Positions 52,514 to 62,556 are shown, counted from the first letter of the stretch. The stretch: 64,000 nt of DNA from Candidatus Zixiibacteriota bacterium (GCA_019038695.1 JAHOYZ010000039.1:1-64000); one strand, 5' to 3'. Notes: generated from the sequence alone by a model not told the origin. Numbers and translations: made by a program.

Positions 52514-54514
52514 TTAAGGCCGGATGGTGTCACAGTCTTCCTGAAGTTGTGGGTCGGGGTAAATTCGATCCTTGACCAGAAGGTCACAGCCCAGAGTGTA
52601 GAAAGCAACAGCCTTCTCCCACAACGATCTCGCCAGAACGGTATCAGTGTAAGCCACGTCGGTAGAGAAATCTCCTCCGGCCAGATCATAGACAAGCGGG
52701 AGTTTATGGCTAAGGTCCATAATGGCAATATGCTCTCCCTGCGTCCAACCGATCTTCATCCCCGATATCCAGTAGGCAAAACCGCAATCCTCGGGAACAG
52801 CCATCAGATCTCGGCCCATTGTAGCATGGTGCGGAAGCCCCAGCAGCCCGGCAATGGTAGCCGGAATATCGGTGTGTGAGCCAATCGTCGATCTGCGCCC
52901 GGGTTCGACAATCCCGGGAGCATAGATTAGTAATGGAACATGCTGGTTTTCGTAGAGATTCAGCCGCTTGTGGTAGGTATGGTCGCCGGTGATGATAAAT
53001 ATCGTTCGGTCGAGGTAGCCGTCGCGGGCAGCCCAAAACATTAACCGGCCCAAAGCCCAGTCCGCATAATGAAGAGCATTCAAGTACTTGTACTCAGGGG
53101 AATCATTCGAATTGAAACGTTCATATTTCTCATCAGGAACGTCGTATGGGGAATGACTGGATATGGTCATTACGTATCCAAAAACTGGTTGTTCCCCACA
53201 CCCGAGTATCTCCTCATGAAGCCAACGATAGATTTGTTCATCATCATATCCCCACATATGGCGCGGTTGCCCAAAGCCCTCAATCTCGTTCACTCCCATT
53301 ACGAGGTCAAACTGCTCCTGGAGCAGCATGTCGTCAAGATTGTCAAAGTCGAGGTGTCCTCCGGTAACAAAGATGTTCTTGTAACCCTGCTCACCGACCA
53401 AAACACTGATAGAACTGAATCTATTCTGAAGCTCGGGACGGCGCATAACCGGAGCACCAGGTTGGTCGGGTATACCGGTGAGCGCGGAGAACAATCCGGA
53501 AGTACTCCGGAATCCGGCAGCGAAAAACCTGTCAAAGAGAAATCCGTGGTCGGCCAGACGGGAGAACTCCGGCATCACACCAAGAGTATCTCCTCCAGCC
53601 ACAGTGAACTTGGCCGTAAGGCTCTCGACTAGAATAAGGATCACGTTGTACGGACGGATCGAATCGGGCGGGTCAGCCCCGACCCTGGTAAAAAGAGGGT
53701 AATCCGAAAGCGGCAGACCTTCGATATCCCTGCCCAACATCTTCAGAACGATCTCCTGTGCCTTACTACTATCCATAAGAAGGATACGATCCTTCCCATA
53801 CTGGAGTGTCCTAAAGGCCATGTAGGGAGCGTTAACTGTCAGAAGGTTCACCGGACGGAAGCGACTGACGGATGAATCAGCTGGTCGCAAGGGTACACGT
53901 TGCCAGCCGCCACGAGCCATGAGCACCAGTGCCCCTAAAGCCAGGACAACAATTACCCACTGACGAAATGACCGGAATGAATTCCGACCGGGCTGTAGCT
54001 TTCTCACATTCCACCACGCCGCTACCAGAAAAATGAAAAAAAACAGGAATGCGGCAATAAAGATAAGAGGGGATTCCTTCATGGCTGCTCCGGCAATCGG
54101 TAGCATAGACAGGTCAAGGTAGGCAAACGCTTCGTAACCCAGGCGCTTGCGGGCGTGAGCGAAATAGAGCAGATCACCGAAAGACATGAGGAAGAATATC
54201 ACGAATACGACGTGCGCCACGACTATCCACAGCCAGCGAAAAAGGCGGAACCGGTTAATCAAGGGCAGATGGGACAGAATGAGAACCACGACCACACCAA
54301 AGGCTGTCGCCGATGCATCAAATCTCAGGCCGTGGAGAAACCCGAGCAATGTTTCCCCCAGAGGTACATCGGTGTAATCATAGTGATAGACTATAAAGAA
54401 AACCAGTCGTGAGAGAGAAAGCAGAATCATACATGCCGCAAAGAACTGCGCCACGAAAACCAACTCGGAGCCGAAGGGCTGTGGACGTCTTCTTGTCCTG
54501 GTTTCTCGGGTCAT
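52514..54514 (-). CDS. LTA-synthase-type membrane sulfatase/phosphotransferase
   Basis: This 666-residue protein has five N-terminal transmembrane helices (about 20-205) and an extracytoplasmic alkaline-phosphatase-superfamily domain (about 285-590). Key segments are ILILVESLTAKF, the nucleophile loop FRSTSGLFSALTG and the metal site ITGDHTYH. The layout equals LtaS, OpgB and related phosphoglycerol or phosphoethanolamine transferases. In a Gram-negative cell, modification of periplasmic glucans or lipids is likelier than lipoteichoic acid synthesis. Confidence 0.87.
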   Translation of the reverse strand: MTRETRTRRRPQPFGSELVFVAQFFAACMILLSLSRLVFFIVYHYDYTDVPLGETLLGFLHGLRFDASATAFGVVVVLILSHLPLINRFRLFRWLWIVVAHVVFVIFFLMSFGDLLYFAHARKRLGYEAFAYLDLSMLPIAGAAMKESPLIFIAAFLFFFIFLVAAWWNVRKLQPGRNSFRSFRQWVIVVLALGALVLMARGGWQRVPLRPADSSVSRFRPVNLLTVNAPYMAFRTLQYGKDRILLMDSSKAQEIVLKMLGRDIEGLPLSDYPLFTRVGADPPDSIRPYNVILILVESLTAKFTVAGGDTLGVMPEFSRLADHGFLFDRFFAAGFRSTSGLFSALTGIPDQPGAPVMRRPELQNRFSSISVLVGEQGYKNIFVTGGHLDFDNLDDMLLQEQFDLVMGVNEIEGFGQPRHMWGYDDEQIYRWLHEEILGCGEQPVFGYVMTISSHSPYDVPDEKYERFNSNDSPEYKYLNALHYADWALGRLMFWAARDGYLDRTIFIITGDHTYHKRLNLYENQHVPLLIYAPGIVEPGRRSTIGSHTDIPATIAGLLGLPHHATMGRDLMAVPEDCGFAYWISGMKIGWTQGEHIAIMDLSHKLPLVYDLAGGDFSTDVAYTDTVLARSLWEKAVAFYTLGCDLLVKDRIYPDPQLQEDCDTIRP

Positions 54515-54530
54515 GATATGTCACTGAGAC

Positions 54531-55559
54531 TCAGACAAAGACCTTACCGATACGGGCTAAAGCTTCCTCGCAATCCGACCGGTTGACATCGAGATGCGTC
54601 ACCATACGAATACGCATCGGACCAAAAGGTACCGCCCAAACACCGACCTCCTGCATCTTTGCCAGCACCGATTCGGCTGTCTCCGGTTCTGCAATATCGG
54701 CCAGCACGATGTTGGTTTCGACACGACTCAAATCGACAGTGAAACCGCTTAGCCCATTCAGACCCTCAGCAACAATCCGAGCATTGGTATGGTCCTCGGC
54801 CAGGCGTGCGAGATTGTTCTTCAGAGCATACAGACCTGCGGCGGCAAGAATGCCAGCTTGACGCATACCACCACCAAACAGTTTACGCTCTCGACGACAA
54901 CGTTCTACAAACTCAATAGTACCCAGAATCATTGAACCCACCGGAGCGCCCAGACCTTTTGACAAACACACTGAGACAGAATCAAACGGCCTCGTCAACT
55001 CCGGCAGCGACAGACCGGAGGCAATATTGACATTCCAGATACGGGCGCCATCAAGATGCAAAATAAGGCCAAACTCGTCGCAGACCTCCCGTACACGCAG
55101 GATTTCGTCCTGTGGCAGGATCGTACCCCCATGACGGTTGTGGCTGTTCTCCAACGTCACCATCTTGGTAAGGGGACAGTGCAGATTGATCGGGCGAACA
55201 TTCTCCCGAACCATCTCGGCAGTGACCATACCTCGTTTGGTGGTTAACAAGTTCACCAGCAATCCAGAGTGTATTGCCGGTCCAGCCGCCTCATAGTTGA
55301 CGACATGACAATCCCGGTCGCAGAGCAACTCCCAGCCCGGAGTCGAATGTGTCTTCAGACAAACCTGATTGGCCATCGTTCCCGACGGCATGTAGATTGA
55401 TGCCTCGCGTTCGAACAATTCCGCAACGTATCGTTCGAGTTCATTAACGGTGGGATCGTCACCAAAAACATCATCCCCCACTTCGGCGGTCATCATAGAC
55501 TGGAGCATGGCCGGAGTCGGCCGCGTCACAGTATCAGATCGCAAATCAATTGTTTTCAT
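54531..55559 (-). CDS. ltaE: Low-specificity L-threonine aldolase
   Basis: This 342-residue PLP enzyme splits L-threonine and allo-threonine to glycine and acetaldehyde. The N-terminus IDLRSDTVTRPTPAM is diagnostic, as are GDDVFGDDPTVNELE and the PLP lysine in VCLSKGLGAPVGS (about residue 199). The ATG at 55559 begins this motif; a longer frame to 55607 is rejected. Confidence 0.93.
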   Translation of the reverse strand: MKTIDLRSDTVTRPTPAMLQSMMTAEVGDDVFGDDPTVNELERYVAELFEREASIYMPSGTMANQVCLKTHSTPGWELLCDRDCHVVNYEAAGPAIHSGLLVNLLTTKRGMVTAEMVRENVRPINLHCPLTKMVTLENSHNRHGGTILPQDEILRVREVCDEFGLILHLDGARIWNVNIASGLSLPELTRPFDSVSVCLSKGLGAPVGSMILGTIEFVERCRRERKLFGGGMRQAGILAAAGLYALKNNLARLAEDHTNARIVAEGLNGLSGFTVDLSRVETNIVLADIAEPETAESVLAKMQEVGVWAVPFGPMRIRMVTHLDVNRSDCEEALARIGKVFV

Positions 55560-55829
55560 TCGGGGAATATAGACAGTCTCATCGCCAGACACAAGAGGTG
55601 CCTTCATCGCTACTGAAGTTGGAGCGATTCAAGATGTTTGAACGTAGCTCTTTTACTAGCTGAGTAATGACGAAATCTGTTTTCAAATTCGACAGGACTC
55701 CTGTTGTTCTAACGCAAACCCTAATCAGAACCTTAGGTAACGGGTAGAATTCTTCCTCTTCCCGTCCGAGTCCCCCACCCACCCGAGGTCTGTGACCCTG
55801 GGCTGGTGCCACAAGGTCCCCCCGGGAGC
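55560..55829. other. Intergenic, no gene seen
   Basis: This is a 270-bp region between the dockerin gene end and the threonine aldolase start. Apart from the hairpin at its right edge I see no structure, RNA gene or convincing promoter. Confidence 0.5.
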
Positions 55830-55841
55830 TCAGTCTCCCGG
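55822..55841 (-). terminator. Hairpin spanning the dockerin gene stop codon
   Basis: CCGGGAG and CTCCCGG form a seven-pair stem with a six-base loop that contains the stop TGA. No U-tract follows, so it could act as an RNA-stabilising 3' end rather than a standard terminator. Confidence 0.4.
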
Positions 55842-56513
55842 AATACAATCAGGTGGTGGTCCACCGGTGAACAGGTAAGCCACTAACCAGGTCAGGTCCA
55901 TAATATTGACTTCTCCATCGCAATCCGTGATATCGCCACAGGGGCATCCTGGCACAATCGAGAAGCAGTGAGGACCATCCCAAGGCGGGTAGAAAGCTCC
56001 CATCGGGCCATTCGTATTCCACAGCCACTGATTGGGAGGATAGAAACATGAGTCGAGACACAGGTTCTTTCCGACTTGGTTTTCATCAACCTCTGTCGAG
56101 ATATTGAAGACAACCTTATCAAACGGGTCCCGCATTCCTTGTGAGAACATCGCAAAACCGCCAAGACCGATTGTATCAGCTCCGCTGCCTGTAACCGATC
56201 TCGGAGCCATAAAAACGCCACCATCATAAATGTTACTCCAGCCTATGCTGGCAGTATCCCAGGTGATCGGTTGCCAGGTCGCCCCGCTTTGTGAGTAAAC
56301 GCGGAAGCCGTTGCTCGAGCCGATGATCGCACTACCGTTGCCAGGCGTATACGTGTAACGAATGTGAAAGGTGATCGGCGTATTGGCCTTGATTTGTCCC
56401 GGGCCCGCCAGCCCGTCTACATGATCAAGCGTGACCTCAGTCGCACCGTAGGCTGGTTGGGCATAGGCAATTGCAAGAACAGCCATCATTAGAATTAGCG
56501 TTCTCTTCCGCAT
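55830..56513 (-). CDS. Secreted protein with a C-terminal dockerin-like repeat
   Basis: This 227-residue protein has a signal peptide ending near PAYGA and a beta-rich middle part (about 25-185). A single dockerin-type repeat closes it: CGDITDCDGEVNIMDLTWL (about 194-212), where D, D, G, N and D sit in calcium-loop positions, followed by GGPPPDC. True dockerins have two repeats. No cohesin gene is present nearby. The ATG at 56513 has TTGGAGG upstream. The repeat may be a sorting or anchoring tag. Confidence 0.78.
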   Translation of the reverse strand: MRKRTLILMMAVLAIAYAQPAYGATEVTLDHVDGLAGPGQIKANTPITFHIRYTYTPGNGSAIIGSSNGFRVYSQSGATWQPITWDTASIGWSNIYDGGVFMAPRSVTGSGADTIGLGGFAMFSQGMRDPFDKVVFNISTEVDENQVGKNLCLDSCFYPPNQWLWNTNGPMGAFYPPWDGPHCFSIVPGCPCGDITDCDGEVNIMDLTWLVAYLFTGGPPPDCIPGD

Positions 56514-56665
56514 GGTAAAATACCTCCAATGTTTTTGATTGCGCACCGGCAAGATAGTTTCTGCGTCCTATTTTGTCAAGGATGAGGGAGATTGTCCGGC
56601 CCGTCCAGTCCGTGTGCAGGCGGTGGATGCCGGACTATCCTCGAAGAAGAAACAGTCGATGCCTG

Positions 56666-57979
56666 CTACCCCTTGAAAATCCACCGCGCGATGTCCGCCA
56701 GGCGAGGCGGCTTGCCTTGTAGCAGAATCCCGATACGAAAAACACGCCCACCAATCCATACTGCCAGAAACGTACATATTATTACGCCCGTAATCGCCAC
56801 CCATGGCTGCCACCCGGGAACTCCAGCAGGTGTTGCCATGCGTAGCATCATAAGCGTTGGCGCAAAGGGTGGCATCAACGACATCCAGGTAGCAAAACCG
56901 GATAAGGGCTGTTTGATGACAGGGCCAAGAACAAACATTGTCATCATCAGAGGTAACATGGCCGGGAAGGTCAGTGCTTGAGCATCTTTGGGATCATTGC
57001 AAAGTGAACCGATAGCACCAAACATCGACCCGAACATGATAATCCCCAGTGTGAAGAAAGCAAAAAACCACGGCAGAACATGAAACGGTATGTATTGTAC
57101 GAAGCCGGAATTCAGTGCGAAAACAACGCCACCCAAAACATATACAGCCGAAGTTGTCAGCGAGACAGCCATACCACCAAGAATCTTGCCCATCATAAAC
57201 TGAAAAGGAGTCATAGAACCCAGAAGCACTTCGGCAATCTTCTGTGTCTTCTCCTCGATAACTGAACTGAGCATCGGGGCAGCACCGATGGCAATCATTA
57301 CGAGCGTCAGCATAGTCATCCCTATGGGAATACCGACGGCAATCCCTCTGCTGGCTTTCTTCGCCTCGACGATTGCTCCCGCTTCGTCGACCTGTACCGG
57401 ATTCATTCGCTCGATGTTGAGCCATATCAGGGCATCATCGACGGTATTACTATCCATTCCCGCTTTGATCATCCGCGTAGCACGAAGGTGTCTATTAACG
57501 GGTGAGTTCATCCAGCTCGGGATTCCGTCTATCGCCGCTCCTTCGGCATGATACGCAATAGTGTGCTCAGTTGAATCGCCACGCGGATGAAGTACATCGG
57601 GACCAATCTCCAGAAAGGCGTGTATCTCACCGGCGCGTATCCTATCCGACAGTTCCAGCCGCTGCTGGTCGGGATCAATAGTATCAGGAGCAATGATGGT
57701 GAACTCATAGGCCGGTTTGACCTTCTTGCCTGAAATCGAATCAATGATCTCCGCTTCGTTTCGTTCCTGCGCCATGCGTATGAGTTCGTCAGCGACAACA
57801 CCCGACCGATCAATGACGACAATTGTACGGTCGGTCGTATCAACTCTGTCCTTCAGCAAAAGCATCGCAATGACACTGCCGCTCATGACTATCGGGATAG
57901 CCACCAGCGCAATGATAAACCCGGTGGTACGAACAGCAGCCAGATATTCCCGACGGGCGAGCCAGAGTATCTTACGCAT
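56666..57979 (-). CDS. ABC transporter permease, NatB-type (ABC-2 family)
   Basis: This 437-residue permease has one N-terminal helix, a large extracytoplasmic domain (about 40-195) and five or six C-terminal helices, as in NatB/YhaP proteins. EEKTQKIAEVLLGSMTPFQFM (in part) is the classical NatB motif before the core helices. Its start overlaps the ATPase stop by 8 bases. NatAB exports sodium in Bacillus, but homologues differ, so the substrate is open. Confidence 0.87.
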   Translation of the reverse strand: MRKILWLARREYLAAVRTTGFIIALVAIPIVMSGSVIAMLLLKDRVDTTDRTIVVIDRSGVVADELIRMAQERNEAEIIDSISGKKVKPAYEFTIIAPDTIDPDQQRLELSDRIRAGEIHAFLEIGPDVLHPRGDSTEHTIAYHAEGAAIDGIPSWMNSPVNRHLRATRMIKAGMDSNTVDDALIWLNIERMNPVQVDEAGAIVEAKKASRGIAVGIPIGMTMLTLVMIAIGAAPMLSSVIEEKTQKIAEVLLGSMTPFQFMMGKILGGMAVSLTTSAVYVLGGVVFALNSGFVQYIPFHVLPWFFAFFTLGIIMFGSMFGAIGSLCNDPKDAQALTFPAMLPLMMTMFVLGPVIKQPLSGFATWMSLMPPFAPTLMMLRMATPAGVPGWQPWVAITGVIICTFLAVWIGGRVFRIGILLQGKPPRLADIARWIFKG

Positions 57980-58883
57980 TGTTCACCTCCTTTGCTTCCG
58001 GTCCAGCAATTCGAACAAAAATATCATGTAACGATGGCGTCGACATTTCAAAACTATTGACCCTGGTACGAGACATTATCTCCGCGACGATTTTCTGAGG
58101 GTCGGCGTCGGCCACCATATGAAGCTCCTGCAACTGGCCATGATCGTTGACACGATCGACGCCGGGGATATCATGTAAGACGTCACGGCCATTGGCACAA
58201 CTGATACGCAGGGTGTCGTGGCCATATTGACCTTGAATCGACGTCAATGTGCCGTCGAGGACTTTCTTGCCCTGGAAGATCATAAAAATAAAATCACACA
58301 TCTTCTCAGCAATGGCCATATCGTGCGTACTGAATATGATCGTCGCGCCTTTGTCTCGCAGGTCTAGTATTGATGCTCGGATCGTATCGGTATTGACCGG
58401 ATCGAGACCGGTGAAGGGTTCATCGAGAATGATCAACTCCGGATTAGAAACGACAGTCGATATGAACTGAACCTTCTGGCTCATCCCTTTGCTGAGCGCA
58501 CCGACCTTTTTGTTGGCCCATTCAGTCAGATCAAACATCTCCAGCCAGCGGTCAACCTCGTCATGAATGGGCACGCCTTTTTTCAGACCACCATAAAAAC
58601 GAAGAAGTTCGCGAACTTTCATCTTCTTGTACAGCCCACGTTCTTCCGGAAGATAACCAATACGTTCCGAACATGCTCCACTGGCTTGCTCGCCGAATAC
58701 CTTGATCATCCCGTGGTCAGCATAGATAACGCTCATGATCATTCGCAGCGTAGTCGTCTTCCCTGATCCGTTGGGACCTATAAAACCGTAGATACTTCCC
58801 TGAGGAACGGCGAGAGTCAAATCATCGACGGCGGTGTGCTCACCGAACGTTTTGGTGACATTCTCTATTTCAACGATATTCAT
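57972..58883 (-). CDS. ABC transporter ATP-binding protein, NatA-type
   Basis: This 303-residue ATPase has Walker A GPNGSGKTT (about 38-46), Q-loop YLPEERGLY, signature LSKGMSQKVQF (about 132-142), Walker B LIILDEPF and H-loop STHD. The ATG at 58883 is chosen because the family N-terminus begins there; the longer frame to 59075 adds unrelated sequence. It is co-translated with the permease. Confidence 0.93.
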   Translation of the reverse strand: MNIVEIENVTKTFGEHTAVDDLTLAVPQGSIYGFIGPNGSGKTTTLRMIMSVIYADHGMIKVFGEQASGACSERIGYLPEERGLYKKMKVRELLRFYGGLKKGVPIHDEVDRWLEMFDLTEWANKKVGALSKGMSQKVQFISTVVSNPELIILDEPFTGLDPVNTDTIRASILDLRDKGATIIFSTHDMAIAEKMCDFIFMIFQGKKVLDGTLTSIQGQYGHDTLRISCANGRDVLHDIPGVDRVNDHGQLQELHMVADADPQKIVAEIMSRTRVNSFEMSTPSLHDIFVRIAGPEAKEVNNA

Positions 58884-59298
58884 ACTACTCTTTCTCGCGG
58901 CATCACATACAACGCCGCATTGATTAAGAGTCTGTTTATCAACACTTGATACAATTACGCCTTGATAACGATAATATTCATATTTGTCTACGTTTTTGTT
59001 GGGGACTAGACTACTTGACTTCGGTCGGTGGTCCACAGCAAGGGGACTGTTAATAAACCCAGATAATTGAAACATGCTTCGACTCCGCTCAGCATGACAA
59101 ACTGCAACATGTTGTCTTTCAAGTCACCCAACCTGGCAATGCCAGTGAGCGGAGTCGAAGGGTCATGAACAACGTATCTAACTTTTTCAACAAGCCCCTT
59201 GCTATGGGTTCAGTTCGGTATCAAGTCGTCGAAGTCAGTACCGCCTGTTCTATGGCAGGAGCGCACGACCCCTGTCCTACCGAATAAGGGCGCTTACC
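58884..59298. other. Intergenic region with inverted repeat
   Basis: This 415-bp gap holds the inverted repeat at 59077-59160 and an AT-rich stretch upstream of the ABC ATPase gene. I see no gene and no firm promoter call. Confidence 0.5.
59077..59160. repeat. Perfect 15-bp inverted repeat, REP-like element
   Basis: CTTCGACTCCGCTCA (59077-59091) and TGAGCGGAGTCGAAG (59146-59160) are exact reverse complements, separated by 54 bp. Elements with CTTCGAC...GCTCA ends are scattered in intergenic regions of many bacterial genomes, so this is probably a dispersed palindromic element. Only one copy occurs in this window. Confidence 0.75.
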
Positions 59299-60870
59299 CT
59301 AATGCTTGAAGTGTCGGTGGCCAGTGAAGACCATTGCGGCATTCGCATTGTCGGCCGCCTCAATAGCCGCCTCGTCGCCCTTTGATCCACCCGGCTGAAT
59401 GATTGCCGTCACGCCCGCATCGGTACCAACCTCGATACCATCCGGCATCGGATAGAAAGCATCAGACGCCATCACCGACCCTTTAGTCCGTTCACCAGCT
59501 CGCTTGACCGCCATGAAACCGGAATCAACCCGCGAGGTCTGTCCCATACCAATCCCGACCGTGGCGTTGCCTTTCACCAGCACAATGGCATTTGACTTTG
59601 TGTGTTTGACAACCTTCCAAGCAAACAGCAATGATTTCAATTCTTCGGGCGTCGGTTCGCGCTTGGTGACAACCTTCAGTTCGGTCGCATTGGTTTCGAG
59701 TTCGTCCTGCGCCTGCAACAGAAGCCCACCCCGGATGTATTTGGAGACAACACCATCTTTGGGCAGACCTTTCGCGATTTGCGGCAGAGCCAACAGACGA
59801 CGAGCTTTTTTGCGCTTGAGCAGTTTGAACGCTTCATCGGTAAACGACGGCGCGATCATACACTCCACAAACGGTGTCTCATGCAGCAACTTGGCGCACT
59901 CAATATCCACTTCGCGGTTGAGCCCGATGATCGATCCAAAAGCCGACAACGGATCACTGTCGTAGGCATCTTTGTACGCCTGTGCGATACTCTCCCCTAC
60001 GGCCGCTCCACATGGGTTGGCATGTTTGACAACGCAGGCGAAGGGCTCTTTGAAATCGAGCAGCATATCAAGACACGAATCAAGGTCGCCATAATTGTTG
60101 TACGAAAGCTCCTTACCGGAAAGAATCTTCCCGTCGAGTAGAGTCGGCCCCTGGTATTCATCAGCAACATACAACGCCGCCGCCTGATGCGGATTCTCGC
60201 CATAGCGCAAACCTGAGCGATAAGTGAAACCCGACTTGATCGCTGGCGGGAACATCTCGGCTTCATCCTTCGTTGCCGCAGCGAAATAGCGGGCGATGGA
60301 AGTATCATAACGTGAGGTCATCGCAAACGCCTTGGCCGCACACTGGCGACGGAACTCCAGGCTAGTGGCACCGTCGTTGGCTTCCATTTCCTTCAAAAGC
60401 TGCTTGTAGTCAGCCGGATCAACCACAACTGTTACGCTGGTATGATTCTTCGATGCGGACCGCAACATAGATGGTCCACCGATGTCGATATTCTCGATAA
60501 TCTCGTCGTCGGTGGCATCGGAACGAGCGACGGTTTGTTCAAAGGGATAGAGATTGACAACGACCAGATCAATCAACCGAAAGTCGGCTTCGTTGAGCGT
60601 GTCAATATCGGATTGATTATCGCGGCGGGCAAGAAGACCGGCGTGAATTTTCGGATGCAGCGTCTTCACCCGCCCATCGAGTATTTCCGGTGAACCGGTG
60701 AAAGTTGATACGGATATGGCATGAAATCCAGCATCCTTGATAGCCTTCAGCGTTCCGCCAGTGGAAAGAATCTCAACGCCCATGTCGGTCAATCCCTGAG
60801 CGAGTTTTTTGATACCGGCCTTGTCAGAAACTGAAACCAACGCTCTCTTTATCTTCACATCACCACTCAT
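59299..60870 (-). CDS. purH: Bifunctional AICAR transformylase / IMP cyclohydrolase
   Basis: PurH performs the last two steps of IMP synthesis. The 523-residue protein has an N-terminal MGS-like cyclohydrolase domain (about 1-195, RALVSVSDKAGI) and a C-terminal AICAR formyltransferase domain with KHANPCGAAVG (about 270-280). The end reads VFTGHRHFKH, as in other PurH proteins. Downstream of purC with a 64-bp gap. Confidence 0.97.
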   Translation of the reverse strand: MSGDVKIKRALVSVSDKAGIKKLAQGLTDMGVEILSTGGTLKAIKDAGFHAISVSTFTGSPEILDGRVKTLHPKIHAGLLARRDNQSDIDTLNEADFRLIDLVVVNLYPFEQTVARSDATDDEIIENIDIGGPSMLRSASKNHTSVTVVVDPADYKQLLKEMEANDGATSLEFRRQCAAKAFAMTSRYDTSIARYFAAATKDEAEMFPPAIKSGFTYRSGLRYGENPHQAAALYVADEYQGPTLLDGKILSGKELSYNNYGDLDSCLDMLLDFKEPFACVVKHANPCGAAVGESIAQAYKDAYDSDPLSAFGSIIGLNREVDIECAKLLHETPFVECMIAPSFTDEAFKLLKRKKARRLLALPQIAKGLPKDGVVSKYIRGGLLLQAQDELETNATELKVVTKREPTPEELKSLLFAWKVVKHTKSNAIVLVKGNATVGIGMGQTSRVDSGFMAVKRAGERTKGSVMASDAFYPMPDGIEVGTDAGVTAIIQPGGSKGDEAAIEAADNANAAMVFTGHRHFKH

Positions 60871-60934
60871 CTTGTTTCTCCGTTAATTGTCTTTCTTTCT
60901 CTATCCCGCAGCTCTTCCGGCTCCCGGGACTAAC

Positions 60935-61831
60935 TCACTTCCCGGTGAGCAGTCGTTGGGCTTCACGATAGCGATCCGCCGAGGCCTTCGTCACTTCATC
61001 CGGCAAGGCCGGCGCCGGTGGTTTTTTAACCCAATCAAGCGTGTCAAGGTAATCGCGGACAGGCTGCTTGTCAAACGATGGCTGACCATGCCCCACCTTG
61101 TATTCACTCACCGGCCAGAAACGGCTGGAGTCCGGCGAGAGGACTTCGTCGATAAGAATGAAACGGCCATCCTTGAATCCGAACTCGAACTTCGTGTCGG
61201 CGATAATTATCCCCTTAGTCAGGGCATAATCGGCCGCTTTGGTATAGACTTCCAACGACTTGTCGCGGCACAGGTAAGCCTGTTCTTTTCCAATAAGATC
61301 GACCAATTGATTGAAACTGATGTTCTCATCGTGGCCGGTGTCACTCTTGGTCGAGGGCGTGAAAATCGCTTCGGGCAGTTTCCCTGATTCCTGAATGTCG
61401 GACGGAAAATCAAAACCGTGGACGGTGTTACTGCCTTCTTTGCGAGCGCTTTTTAGTTCCTTCCACATCGAACCGGAGATATACCCTCGCACGATACACT
61501 CGGCGTCGATCCGTTCAGCCTTGATGACAATCATAGAACGCCCGTCGAGGACATCGGCATACTTGCGTAATACCTCCGGGTATTCGTCGATATTGGCTGT
61601 GACGAGATGATTCTCAACCACGTCACGCAGAAAATCAAACCAGAACAGCGACATTGCCGTCAGGACTTTGCCTTTGCCGGGAATGCCGTGGGGCATTACC
61701 ACATCGAAAGCACTAATGCGGTCAGTGGCGACAAACAACAGCTTGTCATCCAGATCATAAACGTCGCGAACTTTGCCCCGTACCAATAACGGGAACTCTT
61801 TAATGTCGGTAGTGAGTACAGTATCAGTCAT
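60935..61831 (-). CDS. purC: SAICAR synthase
   Basis: PurC joins CAIR and aspartate with ATP. The 298-residue protein is the longer, PurC-type form, with VRGKVRDVYDL near the start and the family segments IVRGYISGSMWKE and DTKFEFGF. The ATG at 61831 has GGAG six bases upstream and overlaps the purN stop by 8 bases, so it is preferred over the ATG at 61843. Confidence 0.96.
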   Translation of the reverse strand: MTDTVLTTDIKEFPLLVRGKVRDVYDLDDKLLFVATDRISAFDVVMPHGIPGKGKVLTAMSLFWFDFLRDVVENHLVTANIDEYPEVLRKYADVLDGRSMIVIKAERIDAECIVRGYISGSMWKELKSARKEGSNTVHGFDFPSDIQESGKLPEAIFTPSTKSDTGHDENISFNQLVDLIGKEQAYLCRDKSLEVYTKAADYALTKGIIIADTKFEFGFKDGRFILIDEVLSPDSSRFWPVSEYKVGHGQPSFDKQPVRDYLDTLDWVKKPPAPALPDEVTKASADRYREAQRLLTGK

Positions 61832-62435
61832 TATGGTCTCCATATTCTCCTCTTATGAGCTTATCAAGAACTCGCGCGTACCACCGGTGTTCCTGCTCCA
61901 GTACGCGCGCCGCTAAACTATCAGGGGTGTCATCCGGCAGAACGGGTACTTTGACCTGGTGCAAAATCCGGCCATTGTCATAAATCTCATCCGCCAGGTG
62001 GACAGTTATTCCGGACTCCTTATCTCCAGCCGCCAGCACGGCATCGTGTACGTGGTGGCCATACATACCCTTTCCGCCATACTTCGGCAACAGAGCAGGA
62101 TGGATATTCGTGATCCTGCCTTTGAAGGCCTCAACAACATTAGCCGGCAGGAGTCTGAGATATCCTGCTGTAGCGATATACTCGATGCCGTGTTGCTTAA
62201 GCCGGGCAAACAGGTCGATGTCAGCTGCCTCAGGCGAATTGTATTTTTTCTTCTTGAATACAAATGTATCGATACCAGCCTTGCGGGCGCGCTCAAGACC
62301 GAACGCTTTGCGCATATTGGAAACAACCAGCACGATCTCGCCATGCAGAAGTCCGGATTTCGAGGCATCGATCAGAGCCTGAAGATTGGATCCTCCGCCG
62401 GAAACGAACACTGCGATACGCGCCAATGTGGTCAT
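61824..62435 (-). CDS. purN: Phosphoribosylglycinamide formyltransferase
   Basis: PurN transfers a formyl group from 10-formyl-THF to GAR. The 203-residue protein has VSGGGSNLQALID at the N-terminus, the catalytic region NIHPALLPKYGGKG and HLADEIYDNGRIL. It is first of the purN-purC-purH cluster. Confidence 0.96.
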   Translation of the reverse strand: MTTLARIAVFVSGGGSNLQALIDASKSGLLHGEIVLVVSNMRKAFGLERARKAGIDTFVFKKKKYNSPEAADIDLFARLKQHGIEYIATAGYLRLLPANVVEAFKGRITNIHPALLPKYGGKGMYGHHVHDAVLAAGDKESGITVHLADEIYDNGRILHQVKVPVLPDDTPDSLAARVLEQEHRWYARVLDKLIRGEYGDHND

Positions 62436-62556
62436 GTTTTCTCTCTCCTTAAGTCACATTCCCAGTTGGGCAATGCCGTTGCTATTCATCGAGACTTCAG
62501 TCGCCAACTCCTGTCGGCCACGATAACAAATCTCGTCAGAAGAAAGAATATAGGCG

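Noticed and set aside
52514-54514. Lipoteichoic acid synthase in the strict sense
   Set aside because: The architecture fits, but the many outer-membrane proteins show a Gram-negative envelope, so a related phosphotransferase role is more likely.
58884-59075. N-terminal extension of the ABC ATPase to 59075
   Set aside because: The added 64 residues resemble no ABC domain, and the standard N-terminus starts at the ATG at 58883.
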